NCBI RefSeq assembly: GCF_001546455.1
Contig: NZ_KQ956814.1
Span: 1-64,000, forward strand
Length of the DNA: 64,000 bases
Reading direction: 5' to 3'
From: Gardnerella vaginalis
Lineage (GTDB): Bacteria; Actinomycetota; Actinomycetes; Actinomycetales; Bifidobacteriaceae
The notes beneath the pieces are model-generated. The model searched no databases. It saw only the letters and a list, made by a program, of their open reading frames with translations, and had not been told where the DNA came from. Positions 16,688 to 26,100 of the stretch are shown one piece after another; the first letter of the stretch is position 1, and each line of letters begins with the position of its first letter. Position numbers and translations under genes: made by a program.

Positions 16688-17971
16688 ATGAGTATGCAAT
16701 CATCCTTATTGGAATCTGATAATCCAACTTTTGCAGATATTACAACAATTGGCGTTGGTGGTTCTATTGCGCGTTTTGTAGAGCCAAGCAGCAGAGTTGC
16801 TGTTATTGAGGCTGTAGAAGACGCTGATTGCGCTGGATTGCCGCTTTGCGTTGTTGGCGGCGGGTCTAACATGCTTGTTGGCGATGAGCCGTTTAACGGC
16901 GTTGTTGTGCGCGATGCTCGGCGTGAAATTTGTGTTTTAGACGAGGCGGCTCCTGGCGAAGACGGTGTTGATAAAAACAGTGGAGATTTTTTAGTGCACG
17001 TTAGTGCGGAAGCTGGCTGCAATTGGGATGATTTTGTGTGCCACACCATTAATCTTGGTTTGCAAGGCGTAGAAGCGCTATCTGGCATTCCTGGAACGGT
17101 TGGTGCATCCGTGGTGCAAAACATTGGCGCATACGGTGCGGAAGTGGCGCAAAGCGTTGAATCTGTAGAGGTTTGGGATCGTAAAGATAAAACAACTTTT
17201 TATATGAATCTTGCGGATCTTAAATTTGGCTACCGCACGTCTGTTCTTAAACAAAGCATGTATAAAGCGCCTGGTGTTGCTGCAGATTGCTTCTTTCCAA
17301 CGCCTCGCTATGTTGTTTTATCTGTCACTTTTTGCTTAAAGCATTCAAAAACAGGTGTTGTGGCTCATTCGCAGCTTGCTCACGCGCTTGGCGTGCAAGT
17401 TGGAGATAGTATGGAAACGTCTAAGATTCGTCGCGAAGTTTTGCGTGTTAGAGCGTCTAAAGGCATGCTTGAAGATGCCATGCGCTACGCAAATAAGTGG
17501 ATGTGCTACGTAAAAAGCGAAAACGGTGTTGAGTCTTCGATTAGGCTTCAAAACGAAGATTATGTTGCTGGAGATTTGCAAGAAGGCGATTCTAAGTATG
17601 CTGATCGCCATAGTTGCGGAAGTTTCTTTATGAATCCGATTTTGACTAAATCTCAGGCAGATTTGCTGCCAGAAGATGCTCCGCGATTTGACGCCACTTT
17701 GCCAGATGGCTCTAAAGGAGTTAAGACTTCTGCGGCTTGGCTTATTGACCATGCAGGATTTAACAAGGGATTTAGGATTACGCAAGGTGATGGCGAAAAA
17801 AGTAAAGCAGGGTTGTCTTCTTTGCACACTTTAGCGTTGACTAATCGTAGTTATGCAAAGTGCGCGGATATTGTTGATTTGGCGCGCAAAATCATAGATG
17901 GTGTTTACGATTCCTTTGGCGTAAAACTTATTCCAGAACCTGTTTTGATTGGCGTTAGTATAAACCGTTAA
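16688..17971 (+). CDS. murB: UDP-N-acetylenolpyruvoylglucosamine reductase MurB
   Basis: This FAD enzyme reduces UDP-GlcNAc-enolpyruvate with NADPH to UDP-MurNAc, the second committed step of peptidoglycan synthesis in the cytoplasm. Motifs visible are TIGVGGSIARFVEP and GGGSNMLVGD (FAD site), GIPGTVGASVVQNIGAYGAEV, FGYRTS, SCGSFFMNP with the catalytic Ser, and AAWLIDHAGF. At 427 residues it is longer than the roughly 300-350 usual, with additions in the first and middle thirds. ATG at 16688 has TAGGAT at -13 to -8, so it could be leaderless; AGGA could alternatively serve as a weak Shine-Dalgarno. Confidence 0.95.
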   Translation: MSMQSSLLESDNPTFADITTIGVGGSIARFVEPSSRVAVIEAVEDADCAGLPLCVVGGGSNMLVGDEPFNGVVVRDARREICVLDEAAPGEDGVDKNSGDFLVHVSAEAGCNWDDFVCHTINLGLQGVEALSGIPGTVGASVVQNIGAYGAEVAQSVESVEVWDRKDKTTFYMNLADLKFGYRTSVLKQSMYKAPGVAADCFFPTPRYVVLSVTFCLKHSKTGVVAHSQLAHALGVQVGDSMETSKIRREVLRVRASKGMLEDAMRYANKWMCYVKSENGVESSIRLQNEDYVAGDLQEGDSKYADRHSCGSFFMNPILTKSQADLLPEDAPRFDATLPDGSKGVKTSAAWLIDHAGFNKGFRITQGDGEKSKAGLSSLHTLALTNRSYAKCADIVDLARKIIDGVYDSFGVKLIPEPVLIGVSINR

Positions 17972-18182
17972 GACAACTGTTAACAAAAATTTAGCATAAT
18001 TTAACATAATAAATTGCGATTTGTGTTGTGATTTTCCGCTGCACACAGTACTATGCTCTTTTAATATCGTAAAAATTATTGTTTGATAGCGCTTAATGTG
18101 TGTTGAACCGTATTTTTTGCGATTTATAACATATATACCCTTATATGGATTGTTTAGACGTACTTTTAGAGAAGGTTGGATT

Positions 18183-19814
18183 ATGCAAATATGGAGAAAA
18201 AAGTCTGTTGAACAGACTATTGCAGAAACAATGGATGGTGATCGCCATCTTAAGCGCACGCTAAATTCTTGGGATCTTGCGGTTATGGGTGTAGCAGTTG
18301 CTGTTGGCGCTGGAATCTTCTCCGTTGGCGCTCAGGCTGCTGCATTCCATGCAGGGCCAGCGGTTATTATTAGCTTTATTATTGCTGGAATCGTTTGTGG
18401 AACGGCTGCAATGTGCTATGCGGAGTTTGCTTCTATGATTCCTGTTGCAGGATCTGCATACACCTTTACGTACACCACAGTCGGCGAGCTTATTGCTTGG
18501 ATTATTGGCTGGGATATGATCCTGGAAATGCTTATGGCAGGATCCGTTATAGCCAAATATTGGGGCGTTTATCTTAACGATTTAATGCACTTGTTTGGTC
18601 TTAACGTATCTACTTCGGTAAATCTTGGCGGTTTTACTTTTGATCTTGCTCCAGTAGCTATTGTTGCGTTCTTTACGATTATGCTTGTTGTTGGAACAAA
18701 GCTTTCTGCACGTTTTGACGGTGCTTTAACAATCTTGAAGATTGGCATTGTTCTGTTCGTTGTTGTTGTTGGATTCTTCTATATTAAGGCTTCTAACTTC
18801 ACTCCATTCGTTCCACCTGCAACAGATGTTGCTAGCGTTAAGGGAATCCACGTTTCTGGTACGATGAGCCAGCCGCTCTGGCAGTGGGTAACTGGTATGC
18901 AGCCAGCTGTTTACGGCGTTACGGGTATTCTTTCTGGCGCGGCTCTTGTGTTCTTTGCGTTTATTGGATTCGACGTTGTTGCAACTACAGCAGAAGAAAC
19001 TAAGGACCCACACAAGAACATTCCTAGGGGTATTGGTCTTGGTCTTTTGATTGTGACCGTTCTTTACATTCTTGTGGCTGTTGTTACAACTGGTATGGTT
19101 TCTTACAAGGATTTGGCTAAGCAAGAGGCTCCTTCGCTTTCTACTAGCTTTGAGCTTGTAGGAGCAACTTGGGCTGCAAAGATTATTTCCCTTGGTATTG
19201 TAATCGGCTTAACAACTGTTGTTATGGTTCTTCTTTTGGGTCTTACACGTATTGTGTTTGCCGTTAGCCGCGATGGCTTGCTTCCACGCAGCTTCTCTAA
19301 GGTTAGCAAGCGCGGAATTCCTGCACGTATTCAGATTGTTTCTGGCATTGTTGTAGCAGTAATCGCTTCTACGTTAGATATTGGAATCCTTTCCGATATG
19401 GTGAATATTGGTACGCTTTCGGCATTCTTGCTTGTTTCTGCAGGCGTTCCGATTATGCGTATGCGTAGGCCTGATTTGCATAGATCCTTTATGGTTCCAT
19501 GGAATCCAATTTTGCCTATTTTCGCCGCGCTTTCTACGTTCTGGCTTATGCTAAACCTTTCTGTGCTTACATGGATTCGCTTTGCAATTTGGCTTGCAAT
19601 TGGCTTTACCGTGTACTTTGGCTATTCCTACCGCAATTCCTTGCTTGGAAGGCAGTTGCGTAAAGCTAAGAAGCTTGGTGTTCCAGTAGAAACCTTGTTT
19701 GCACAAGATGCTGCTGCCGCCGAAAAGGTTGCGGAAGGTGAGTCCGAAGACCAAGCACGCGCTGAAGCAGCTCAAGAAGTAGCTCAAGAGACGGCTGCTG
19801 AGTCTGCTCAGTAG
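18183..19814 (+). CDS. APC-family amino acid permease
   Basis: The 543-residue protein has about twelve hydrophobic segments and starts MQIWRKKSVEQTI. TM1 carries GVAVAVGAGIFSVGAQAA, the unwound substrate-binding stretch of the APC superfamily, and FIGFDVVATTAEETKDPHKNIPRG is typical of the cationic amino acid transporter/YfnA branch. The substrate cannot be read from the sequence. A GAAGG site lies 7 nt before ATG 18183; earlier in-frame codons lack one. The C-terminal 60 residues are polar and Ala/Glu/Gln-rich, probably cytosolic. Confidence 0.9.
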   Translation: MQIWRKKSVEQTIAETMDGDRHLKRTLNSWDLAVMGVAVAVGAGIFSVGAQAAAFHAGPAVIISFIIAGIVCGTAAMCYAEFASMIPVAGSAYTFTYTTVGELIAWIIGWDMILEMLMAGSVIAKYWGVYLNDLMHLFGLNVSTSVNLGGFTFDLAPVAIVAFFTIMLVVGTKLSARFDGALTILKIGIVLFVVVVGFFYIKASNFTPFVPPATDVASVKGIHVSGTMSQPLWQWVTGMQPAVYGVTGILSGAALVFFAFIGFDVVATTAEETKDPHKNIPRGIGLGLLIVTVLYILVAVVTTGMVSYKDLAKQEAPSLSTSFELVGATWAAKIISLGIVIGLTTVVMVLLLGLTRIVFAVSRDGLLPRSFSKVSKRGIPARIQIVSGIVVAVIASTLDIGILSDMVNIGTLSAFLLVSAGVPIMRMRRPDLHRSFMVPWNPILPIFAALSTFWLMLNLSVLTWIRFAIWLAIGFTVYFGYSYRNSLLGRQLRKAKKLGVPVETLFAQDAAAAEKVAEGESEDQARAEAAQEVAQETAAESAQ

Positions 19815-19869
19815 GCTGTTCGGTAGCTGCTCATTGGGCTTTTGCCCTACGTGCTGTTAATTTAATGTG

Positions 19870-19903
19870 TTGAGTCGGTATGCGGTTACGTATGCCGACT
19901 CAA
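19870..19903 (+). terminator. Hairpin between permease and fdxA
   Basis: TTGAGTCGG (19870-19878) pairs with CCGACTCAA (19895-19903), with further imperfect pairing (TATGCGG/CGTAT region) inside. No strong T-run follows, only TGCGTTTTGCG, so it may be a terminator or a stabilising stem. Confidence 0.5.
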
Positions 19904-19977
19904 TGCGTTTTGCGCTCGTGGTGTGAACTATAATGGAAAAGTTAGTTGATTTTTGAGTGTGAAAGGGGGCGTTTGTT

Positions 19978-20298
19978 ATGCCTTACGTTATTGCAGAACC
20001 ATGCGTTGACGTTAAAGATAAAGCGTGTGTTGACGAGTGCCCTGTTGATTGTATTTACGAAGGCGATCGCACGCTTTACATAAACCCTAACGAATGCGTT
20101 GATTGCGGTGCGTGCGAGCCTGCATGCCCTGTAGAGGCCATTTTCTACGAAGACGACGTTCCAGAAGAGTGGGAATGGTATAAAGACGCTGCTGTAGAGT
20201 ACTTTAATAAGCTTGGAGATTTAGGCGGAGCGCAAGAAGCTGGTCCATCTGGTTGGGATGAAGACCGCGTAGCAGCTCTTCCTAAAAAAGATGCTTAA
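19978..20298 (+). CDS. fdxA: 7Fe ferredoxin (3Fe-4S/4Fe-4S)
   Basis: The 106-residue soluble electron carrier is nearly the textbook actinobacterial FdxA. The N-terminal cluster is formed by CVDVKDKACVDECPVDC and the second by CVDCGACEPACP. DVPEEWEWY follows. It is preceded by GAAAGGGGGCG. It is transcribed toward dinB and the two coding ends overlap by 4 bp. The redox partner is not in the window. Confidence 0.95.
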   Translation: MPYVIAEPCVDVKDKACVDECPVDCIYEGDRTLYINPNECVDCGACEPACPVEAIFYEDDVPEEWEWYKDAAVEYFNKLGDLGGAQEAGPSGWDEDRVAALPKKDA

Positions 20299-21626
20299 AT
20301 ACCCATCTGAGCGGCATTACTTCCATACTTTTTTCTTACTGCGTCTAATACGTGCTCTGCGTGACTTATTCTTGCAGACGTATTTTTTATGGCGTTTTGC
20401 GTAATTTCTGTTGAATTTTTACGCATAGCGCTTATAGAGTTTTCTCTTTCGCTTTCTTCTAAAATGTCGCTGATTGTAGGCTGAACAAGCGCTTTGCTTT
20501 TATCTATAAGATTGCTTACGCTAACGCCAGCAAGCCTAATTGGACTTAGTAAACAAACGTGATTTCCGCCTAATTTGTGGTTGTGAACCGTTGGATTTGC
20601 GTCTTCTAGTAAATCGCAAGCGTGCCTGTATAGCTCTGGCGCGCAATCAGTTACGTTTTTTAAGGTTCTGCATCTTGTTACGTAATGTAAATCACTGAAT
20701 CGCAATTTTAGCGTTACCGTTCTTGCCATTGTGTTTTTCTTGCGCAACTCTTGTGCCACTTCGTTGCAGCAGTGCCTGATCAGGTTTTTCACTGCTGCAA
20801 TATCTGTGGTGTCTTTATTAAGAGTGCTTTCCGTGCCAATGGATTTTTCTGGAACGTGGGGCGTTACTTGCCGTGCGTCAATTCCGCGCGAAGTGTTGTA
20901 AAGCATTCGTGCAAGAACTTTAGAACCAGCAACTCGTTCCAGAGTGTTCTCATCTACACTTCTAAGCATCTCAATGCTGTTTATGCCCCACGTAGCTAGT
21001 TTTTTAGCAAGCGCGGGTCCAATTCCTGGTATTGCTCGTAATGGCATTATTGAAACAAAGTCGGCATTGCGATTTTGGGGGATAATCAGCATTCCGTCTG
21101 GCTTTGCGTTCGTTGACGCCATTTTTGCGATTAATTTATTTGATGCAATCCCCACAGAGCAAGTGATATGAAACTTGCGCGCGACTTCGCTTCTTATCCA
21201 CTCGCCTATGGCGATGGGCGTTTTCCATTGCAATAATGCTGAACTAACGTCCATGTAACACTCGTCTACAGAAACCTGTTCAACCTTATTTGTGATCTTT
21301 GAAAAGACCTCCTTAAAAATCCTAGATGAAATGGAAACGTAATATGGCATATCTACCGGTAAGAAAATGCCATTAGGGCACAAGCTGCGTGCTCGCGCTG
21401 TAGGCATGGCTGAATTCACGCCATACTTACGTGCTTCGTAGCTGGCTGCCGAAACTACGGAGCGCGAGCCTGTACCAATAATCACAGGTTTGCCAAGTAA
21501 CCTAGGATTACGCGCCGCTTCGAGTGATGCATAAAATGCGTCCATATCGATGTGAAGTATTGTGCAGCCAGACGCATTGCGCCCCCAATCGCGCTTAGCT
21601 GCCGTAACTCGCGGTGCTGTGCTCAT
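20295..21626 (-). CDS. dinB: DNA polymerase IV (Y-family, translesion)
   Basis: This 443-residue translesion polymerase has the catalytic HIDMDAFYASLE (Asp27, Asp29) and SVDECYMDVS (Asp121, Glu122), a steric-gate region and GIASNKLIAKMAS. Helix-hairpin-helix segments (LRAIPGIGPALAKKL) and the little-finger domain follow. ATG at 21626 gives MSTAPRV; codons further upstream would overlap the operator. TATTAT lies exactly at -12 to -7, so the mRNA is probably leaderless. The SOS box at 21638-21651 overlaps that promoter, so induction by DNA damage via LexA is likely. Confidence 0.95.
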   Translation of the reverse strand: MSTAPRVTAAKRDWGRNASGCTILHIDMDAFYASLEAARNPRLLGKPVIIGTGSRSVVSAASYEARKYGVNSAMPTARARSLCPNGIFLPVDMPYYVSISSRIFKEVFSKITNKVEQVSVDECYMDVSSALLQWKTPIAIGEWIRSEVARKFHITCSVGIASNKLIAKMASTNAKPDGMLIIPQNRNADFVSIMPLRAIPGIGPALAKKLATWGINSIEMLRSVDENTLERVAGSKVLARMLYNTSRGIDARQVTPHVPEKSIGTESTLNKDTTDIAAVKNLIRHCCNEVAQELRKKNTMARTVTLKLRFSDLHYVTRCRTLKNVTDCAPELYRHACDLLEDANPTVHNHKLGGNHVCLLSPIRLAGVSVSNLIDKSKALVQPTISDILEESERENSISAMRKNSTEITQNAIKNTSARISHAEHVLDAVRKKYGSNAAQMGI

Positions 21627-21637
21627 GAATTTATAAT

Positions 21638-21651
21638 AGAACAAACGTTCG
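21638..21651 (-). promoter_or_regulatory. SOS box (LexA operator) of dinB
   Basis: On the minus strand CGAACGTTTGTTCT matches the Gram-positive LexA consensus CGAAC-N4-GTTCG at all but the last bases. It spans about -25 to -12 of dinB, touching the -10 TATTAT, so bound LexA would block RNA polymerase. Confidence 0.8.
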
Positions 21652-21739
21652 ATTTTATGCAATAGTGTGTCGCAGTAAATTTTGCGAAAATCAAGTTTAA
21701 AATCTGCAAATATAACTACTGCCGTGTAGGGTATGCTAT

Positions 21740-22678
21740 ATGAAACAAATCATAGTAAACGCGCTAAATCGCATGCCTGTTTTGCTGATTGTTGTTGCAG
21801 AAGCCGCAATTGTTTATCTAGCAACTTCTATAGCAAAAGTCGCGTTTAGCCAGCTCGATCCGCTATATTCTGTGTGGTATCGCGTTGGGTTTATGTCTTT
21901 GTTTTTGCTTGCTTGGAGAAGGCCATTTTCGCGTAAAAAGCGCGCTCGCAACTCTCTTCCTAAAACGTTAAAAGAATGGTTAATTGTTGTTGCAGTAGGC
22001 ATTTCCGTTGTTCTTATGAACACAATGTTTTATTTGGCTATTAGCTGCATGGCCGTTGGAGTGGCTGTAACTATTGAGTTTGTAGGGCCGCTAATGGTTG
22101 CTGTTATAACGGGTAAAACTTGGCGAGAGCGCGTTGGAATTGTTATTGCGGCTTGCGGAATAGTGCTTCTTGCAAGCGCGTCTATAGGGTCTAACGAAAG
22201 TCCGCATTTTTTGGTTGGATTAGTGGCGATTCTTATTGGCGGATCAATGTGGGGAATGTACATTGTATCTGGGCGTATGCTTGCAAGAGGTTCCAATGCA
22301 ATCGATAGAGTTAGCATTGCTATTTTGATTGGTTGGCTTTTGCAATCAAGCGTTCTTGGTGTTCCTGCAATTTTGAATGTGGTGCATCCTAAATCTAGTG
22401 CAACTTGGGCTGCTGAGCCTTATGGTTCTTTAAAACTTCTTGGGTTAATGGTTGTTATTGCGATTTGTGCGTCTTTTATTCCAACACTTTTAGACCAGGT
22501 TTTACTAAAGCGAGTGTCTTCAGCAAGATATTCGGTTATGCAAGCGCTTTATCCTGCCATTGCGGCCATTGTTGGCATGGGTTTTGGCGAGATGCCAACG
22601 CTGATTGATGTTTGCGGAATGGCTTTAGTAATGTTGGCTGTTGTGATTACATTTTCGGGAGACCATAATCCTGCATGA
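21740..22678 (+). CDS. EamA/DMT-family exporter, RhtA-like
   Basis: The 312-residue inner-membrane protein has ten predicted helices in two EamA halves. VAVTIEFVGPLMVAVITGKTWRERVGI and VLLKRVSSARYSVMQALYPAIAAIVG are characteristic of the RhtA threonine/homoserine exporter branch; the substrate is inferred only by family. ATG at 21740 has TAGGGT at -13 to -8, which could be a -10 box of a leaderless transcript or a weak Shine-Dalgarno. It is divergent from dinB with 113 bp between starts. Confidence 0.85.
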   Translation: MKQIIVNALNRMPVLLIVVAEAAIVYLATSIAKVAFSQLDPLYSVWYRVGFMSLFLLAWRRPFSRKKRARNSLPKTLKEWLIVVAVGISVVLMNTMFYLAISCMAVGVAVTIEFVGPLMVAVITGKTWRERVGIVIAACGIVLLASASIGSNESPHFLVGLVAILIGGSMWGMYIVSGRMLARGSNAIDRVSIAILIGWLLQSSVLGVPAILNVVHPKSSATWAAEPYGSLKLLGLMVVIAICASFIPTLLDQVLLKRVSSARYSVMQALYPAIAAIVGMGFGEMPTLIDVCGMALVMLAVVITFSGDHNPA

Positions 22679-22796
22679 TTCATGCGTTATGCTGCGCTAG
22701 TCACTTTTGTGTGTTTGGTGTGTCGCTTAGGTGTTGTGCACGTCCTCAAGCGGTGATATAGTTTGAACCTGTTGCTATCTTAGATGGTAACAAAGT

Positions 22797-22883
22797 GGAG
22801 TCATGCCTGAGTGGCCGATAGGGGCACCCTGCTAAGGTGTTAGTCGCGTAAGCGGCTCGAGAGTTCGAATCTCTCTGACTCCG
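22797..22883 (+). tRNA. tRNA-Ser(GCT)
   Basis: Acceptor GGAGTCA pairs with TGACTCC. The anticodon loop TGCTAAG gives GCT. The long class II variable arm (TTAGTCGCGTAAGCGGCT) and T-arm GAGAG-TTCGAAT-CTCTC are clear. A terminator follows 7 bp after it. Confidence 0.95.
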
Positions 22884-22889
22884 CGATTT

Positions 22890-22929
22890 AGCTCTAAACT
22901 GTTGAAAATCAATGGTTTGGAGCTTTTTT
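22890..22929 (+). terminator. Terminator after tRNA-Ser(GCT)
   Basis: AGCTCTAAAC (22890-22899) pairs with GTTTGGAGCT (22915-22924) with one G-T pair, followed by a run of T to 22929. Confidence 0.85.
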
Positions 22930-23001
22930 GTTTTCAATGTCAAGTAATCCTAAACGTTAAGCTTTTTGGGCTATAACCCTATAACCCCGCCGTCCAAATT
23001 G

Positions 23002-23040
23002 TGTGTAATTGTGCACAATTGTGTATAACTCTGTGGATAA
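23002..23040 (-). promoter_or_regulatory. Cluster of DnaA-box-like sequences
   Basis: Read on the minus strand: TTATCCACA (23032-23040, perfect DnaA box), TTATACACA (23020-23028, fits TTATNCACA), TTGTGCACA (23010-23018, palindromic so present on both strands) and TTACACACA (23002-23010). Starts are spaced 8-12 bp, roughly one helical turn. The rest of the 312-bp gap between the tRNA-Ser and the next gene holds the terminator, an AT-rich stretch and no visible gene. No dnaA or dnaN is nearby, so an origin call is not supported. Confidence 0.5.
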
Positions 23041-23195
23041 CTACCCCCTAAAATAGCCTTTAACCACATTGGAAGTTTTTTATTTACAGATTGAAATCCC
23101 TAAATCATAGTTAGAGCATGAGCGATTTTTTTTCGTTCATCGTGGCTAGCAAAACGTTTGTCACGCGAGAGAAAACAACGTTTTAAGGAGTTGAT

Positions 23196-26100
23196 ATGGG
23201 AAAACATGGATGTAAAAAGATTCCAATCTTTTTGCGCAATAATCGTATGCGAATGTTCTCTTTACTAACAGCGTTGCTGGCGACTATTGCAATCGTTGTT
23301 GGTAATGGCGCAATTAGTAGTGCATTTGCTTTTGAGAACCCAGCGTATAAAGGTGAACAAGACAGTTGCGCTAGGAAAGAAACTGACGGAAAGTTATATA
23401 TAGACGCCTATGGAGGCGGCTACATATTTTGTATTAATACGCCAGAAACTGCTCATAGTAGATATGATGCTTTTGGTAATAAAAAAGTTGAAAAGGAGGA
23501 ATGGGAAGAGGCAAGTGATTATGATGTTGATTATGCAGTTGCTGCAAAGCTGATTAGCAATGCTATGAAAAGTAGCAATTCCGATGAAGTAGCTGCTGCA
23601 GCATACGCTATTCACGATAATGTTGAGAAAGATAGAGCTGAGTGGGATGCTGCTAAAAAAGGTGGATTTGGCTCTATTAGATTCATAGATAACAGATCCA
23701 AATCTATATGGACTGATGCTAGAAACACTACTATAAGAAGCATATGGATTAGTGGTAGCTCTTCTACAGGAACCAAATCTGGCCAGTTAAATATTTCTGG
23801 TACTGGCCCAGCTGCAGTCATTGGTGGCTTGGGAGAAGCAACTAAGTTTAAGCTAAAATCAAAAAACGAAAATTTAAAGTTTTTAGACAACAAAGGCAAT
23901 AAAACTGCAGAAATTGAAAGTGAGTTAGGTAGATTTCATGGCTATACCAGTGTTAGCTGGGTTGCAACAGGAGACGGAGAGGCAGAAATTAGCGGAGAAT
24001 ATTATTTGCCTAAATTGATGTACAAAAAGAAAAGCTCTGGAACAACCTTATTGTACTTAAAAGATAAAGAAGTTAAATATGATATGAAGAATTTTAAGTT
24101 TAATGTTCATAAGCAGTTCCAGCCAATCGTATCTTCAAAAGTTGTTAATAAAAGTCTAAAAGTTGGCGATTCGGTTGATGTTGTTGTAAAAAGTAGTCTT
24201 AAAGATAGCAAAAACGATACTTGGATAGATAAAAAGAATGTTAGAGCTAGAGGATATTACTTTGTTGGTTCGCATAAAGATATTTTGAAAAAAAGAGAAA
24301 TAGCAAGTAACAAGAGTGTAAAAGATTACATAAAGGAGTTGCGAGCCGATAAGAGTATTCGTCAGGTTGCTGCAAGTGATGTTGAGTTTTCTGGGGAAGA
24401 TAAAGAAGTTAAGGCAGTTGCTCACGTTACAAATGGCGATTTAGACCATGCAGACCTTGAAAACGCTGCAGAATATAAGGTTACGGATGCGGAGCAAGGA
24501 TTATTTGGAACTTGGGTTTGGACTATTACGCCTGAAAATCAAGAAGAAGGTACTAAAAAGTTTATTGCTAGCGACTATGTTGAAGGATTTGGCATCGACG
24601 AATCTACTGTATCAAATAAGGCAAAGCCAAAGATTAATCACGTAAAAAATAAGGTAGATAATGTGGTGTCCGATACGATTGTGGTTAGCGGATTGCCAAA
24701 AGATTATGGGGAATTTAAGAGGAATAAGGAATATGACTTTACTGCCGATGCGGATATGAAAATTCGCTTGTGGTGGATTGGGTATGAAAATGGTGCTACC
24801 GATAAAGAATCTATGGCTAAGCTTGCTCCAAGATCGGCTAGGGAGCCTAATGAAGATGATAATCACAAAGAAATCAGCGAATGGAGTGTGCCGCTTAAAA
24901 ATGGTACTTATACGATTGCAGATAGAAAGGTGATTATTAAACCAGATAATGAGGCTGGTGGAAAGAAGGAAGGTGCAGAGCCTGGAAAGAAGGAAGATAA
25001 AGCTGCTAATGAAGATAAAGCCGCTGGTGGAAATGATTCTGCAAGTGCGGGTAATTCTGCCAGTGCAGATCCAAATACCATCAACATAAACTCTTGGAAT
25101 GTTGACCAAAACGGAATGTACGTTTTTATATATGAAGTTCCTGGCTCTTCTAGAGTGGAAGCGCTTAAGACAGCGTACAACGATGCGGAAAGCAGAATTT
25201 TGTTTAGCAAAAATGCTGTGAATAATTCGCAGGGTGCTGGTGCTGGTGCGACTGGTGGTGCGCAGGGTGGTCAGTCTGGTGCGACTGGTGGTGCTGGAAC
25301 TGCTGGAACTGCTGGAACGCAAGGTGGTAAGCCTGGTGAGTCTGGTGGTAAGGGTGAGCCTGGTGCTGGTACTGCTGGTAAGCCTGGTGAGTCTGTTGGT
25401 AAGCCTGGTGAAACTGGCACACAGAGCGGCGCTGGCACACAGAGCGGCGCTGGCGCGCAGAGCGGTTCGCAAAGCGGTGTGCAATCTGGTACGCAGCCTG
25501 GCAATAAGCCTGGTGAGTCTGGTTCGCAAGGCGGCTCTGGAACCGATGTTACACATGGTGGTAAGCCTGGCGGCAATTCTGGAACGCAAGGTGGTTTTGG
25601 TACACAAGGTGAATCTGGCGGTAATTCTGGCACGCAGGGCGGTAAGCCTGGTGCTGGAACTTCTGGAACGCAAGGTGGTAAACCTGGTGAATCTGCTGGT
25701 AAACCTGGTGAATCTGCTGGTAAGCCTGGTGAGTCGGGTACGCAAGGTAATCCTGGTACGCAAGGTGGTGCTGGAACGCAGGGCGGTGCTGGTACTCAAG
25801 GTGGTGCACAGAGTGGTCAAAATGGCGAAAATAATGGGAATGTTACAAGTGCGGAAGTGGATCCAAAAACGTCTGCTGGTGGCGCTGTTGTAGATAACAT
25901 TGTTTCTAATCAAGATGCGCAGAATCCAAAGTCTCCGCAAGGTTCTGAATCTGTAACGCATGGTACGCAGGGTGGTACACAGTCTGGTGCAGGTACGCAG
26001 CCAGGTGTTAAGCCTGGCGAATCTGGTGGTAAGTCTGGTATGCCTGGTGAATCTGGTGGTAAGCCAGGTACACAGGGTAGTCCTGATACGCAGGGCGGTG

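Noticed and set aside
23002-23040. Chromosomal origin oriC
   Set aside because: DnaA-box-like sequences are clustered, but dnaA, dnaN, rpmH or gyrB are not nearby, so only a DnaA-binding candidate is claimed.
22797-23195. Phage or island attachment site at tRNA-Ser(GCT)
   Set aside because: No repeat of the tRNA 3' end was seen downstream and there is no integrase in the window.
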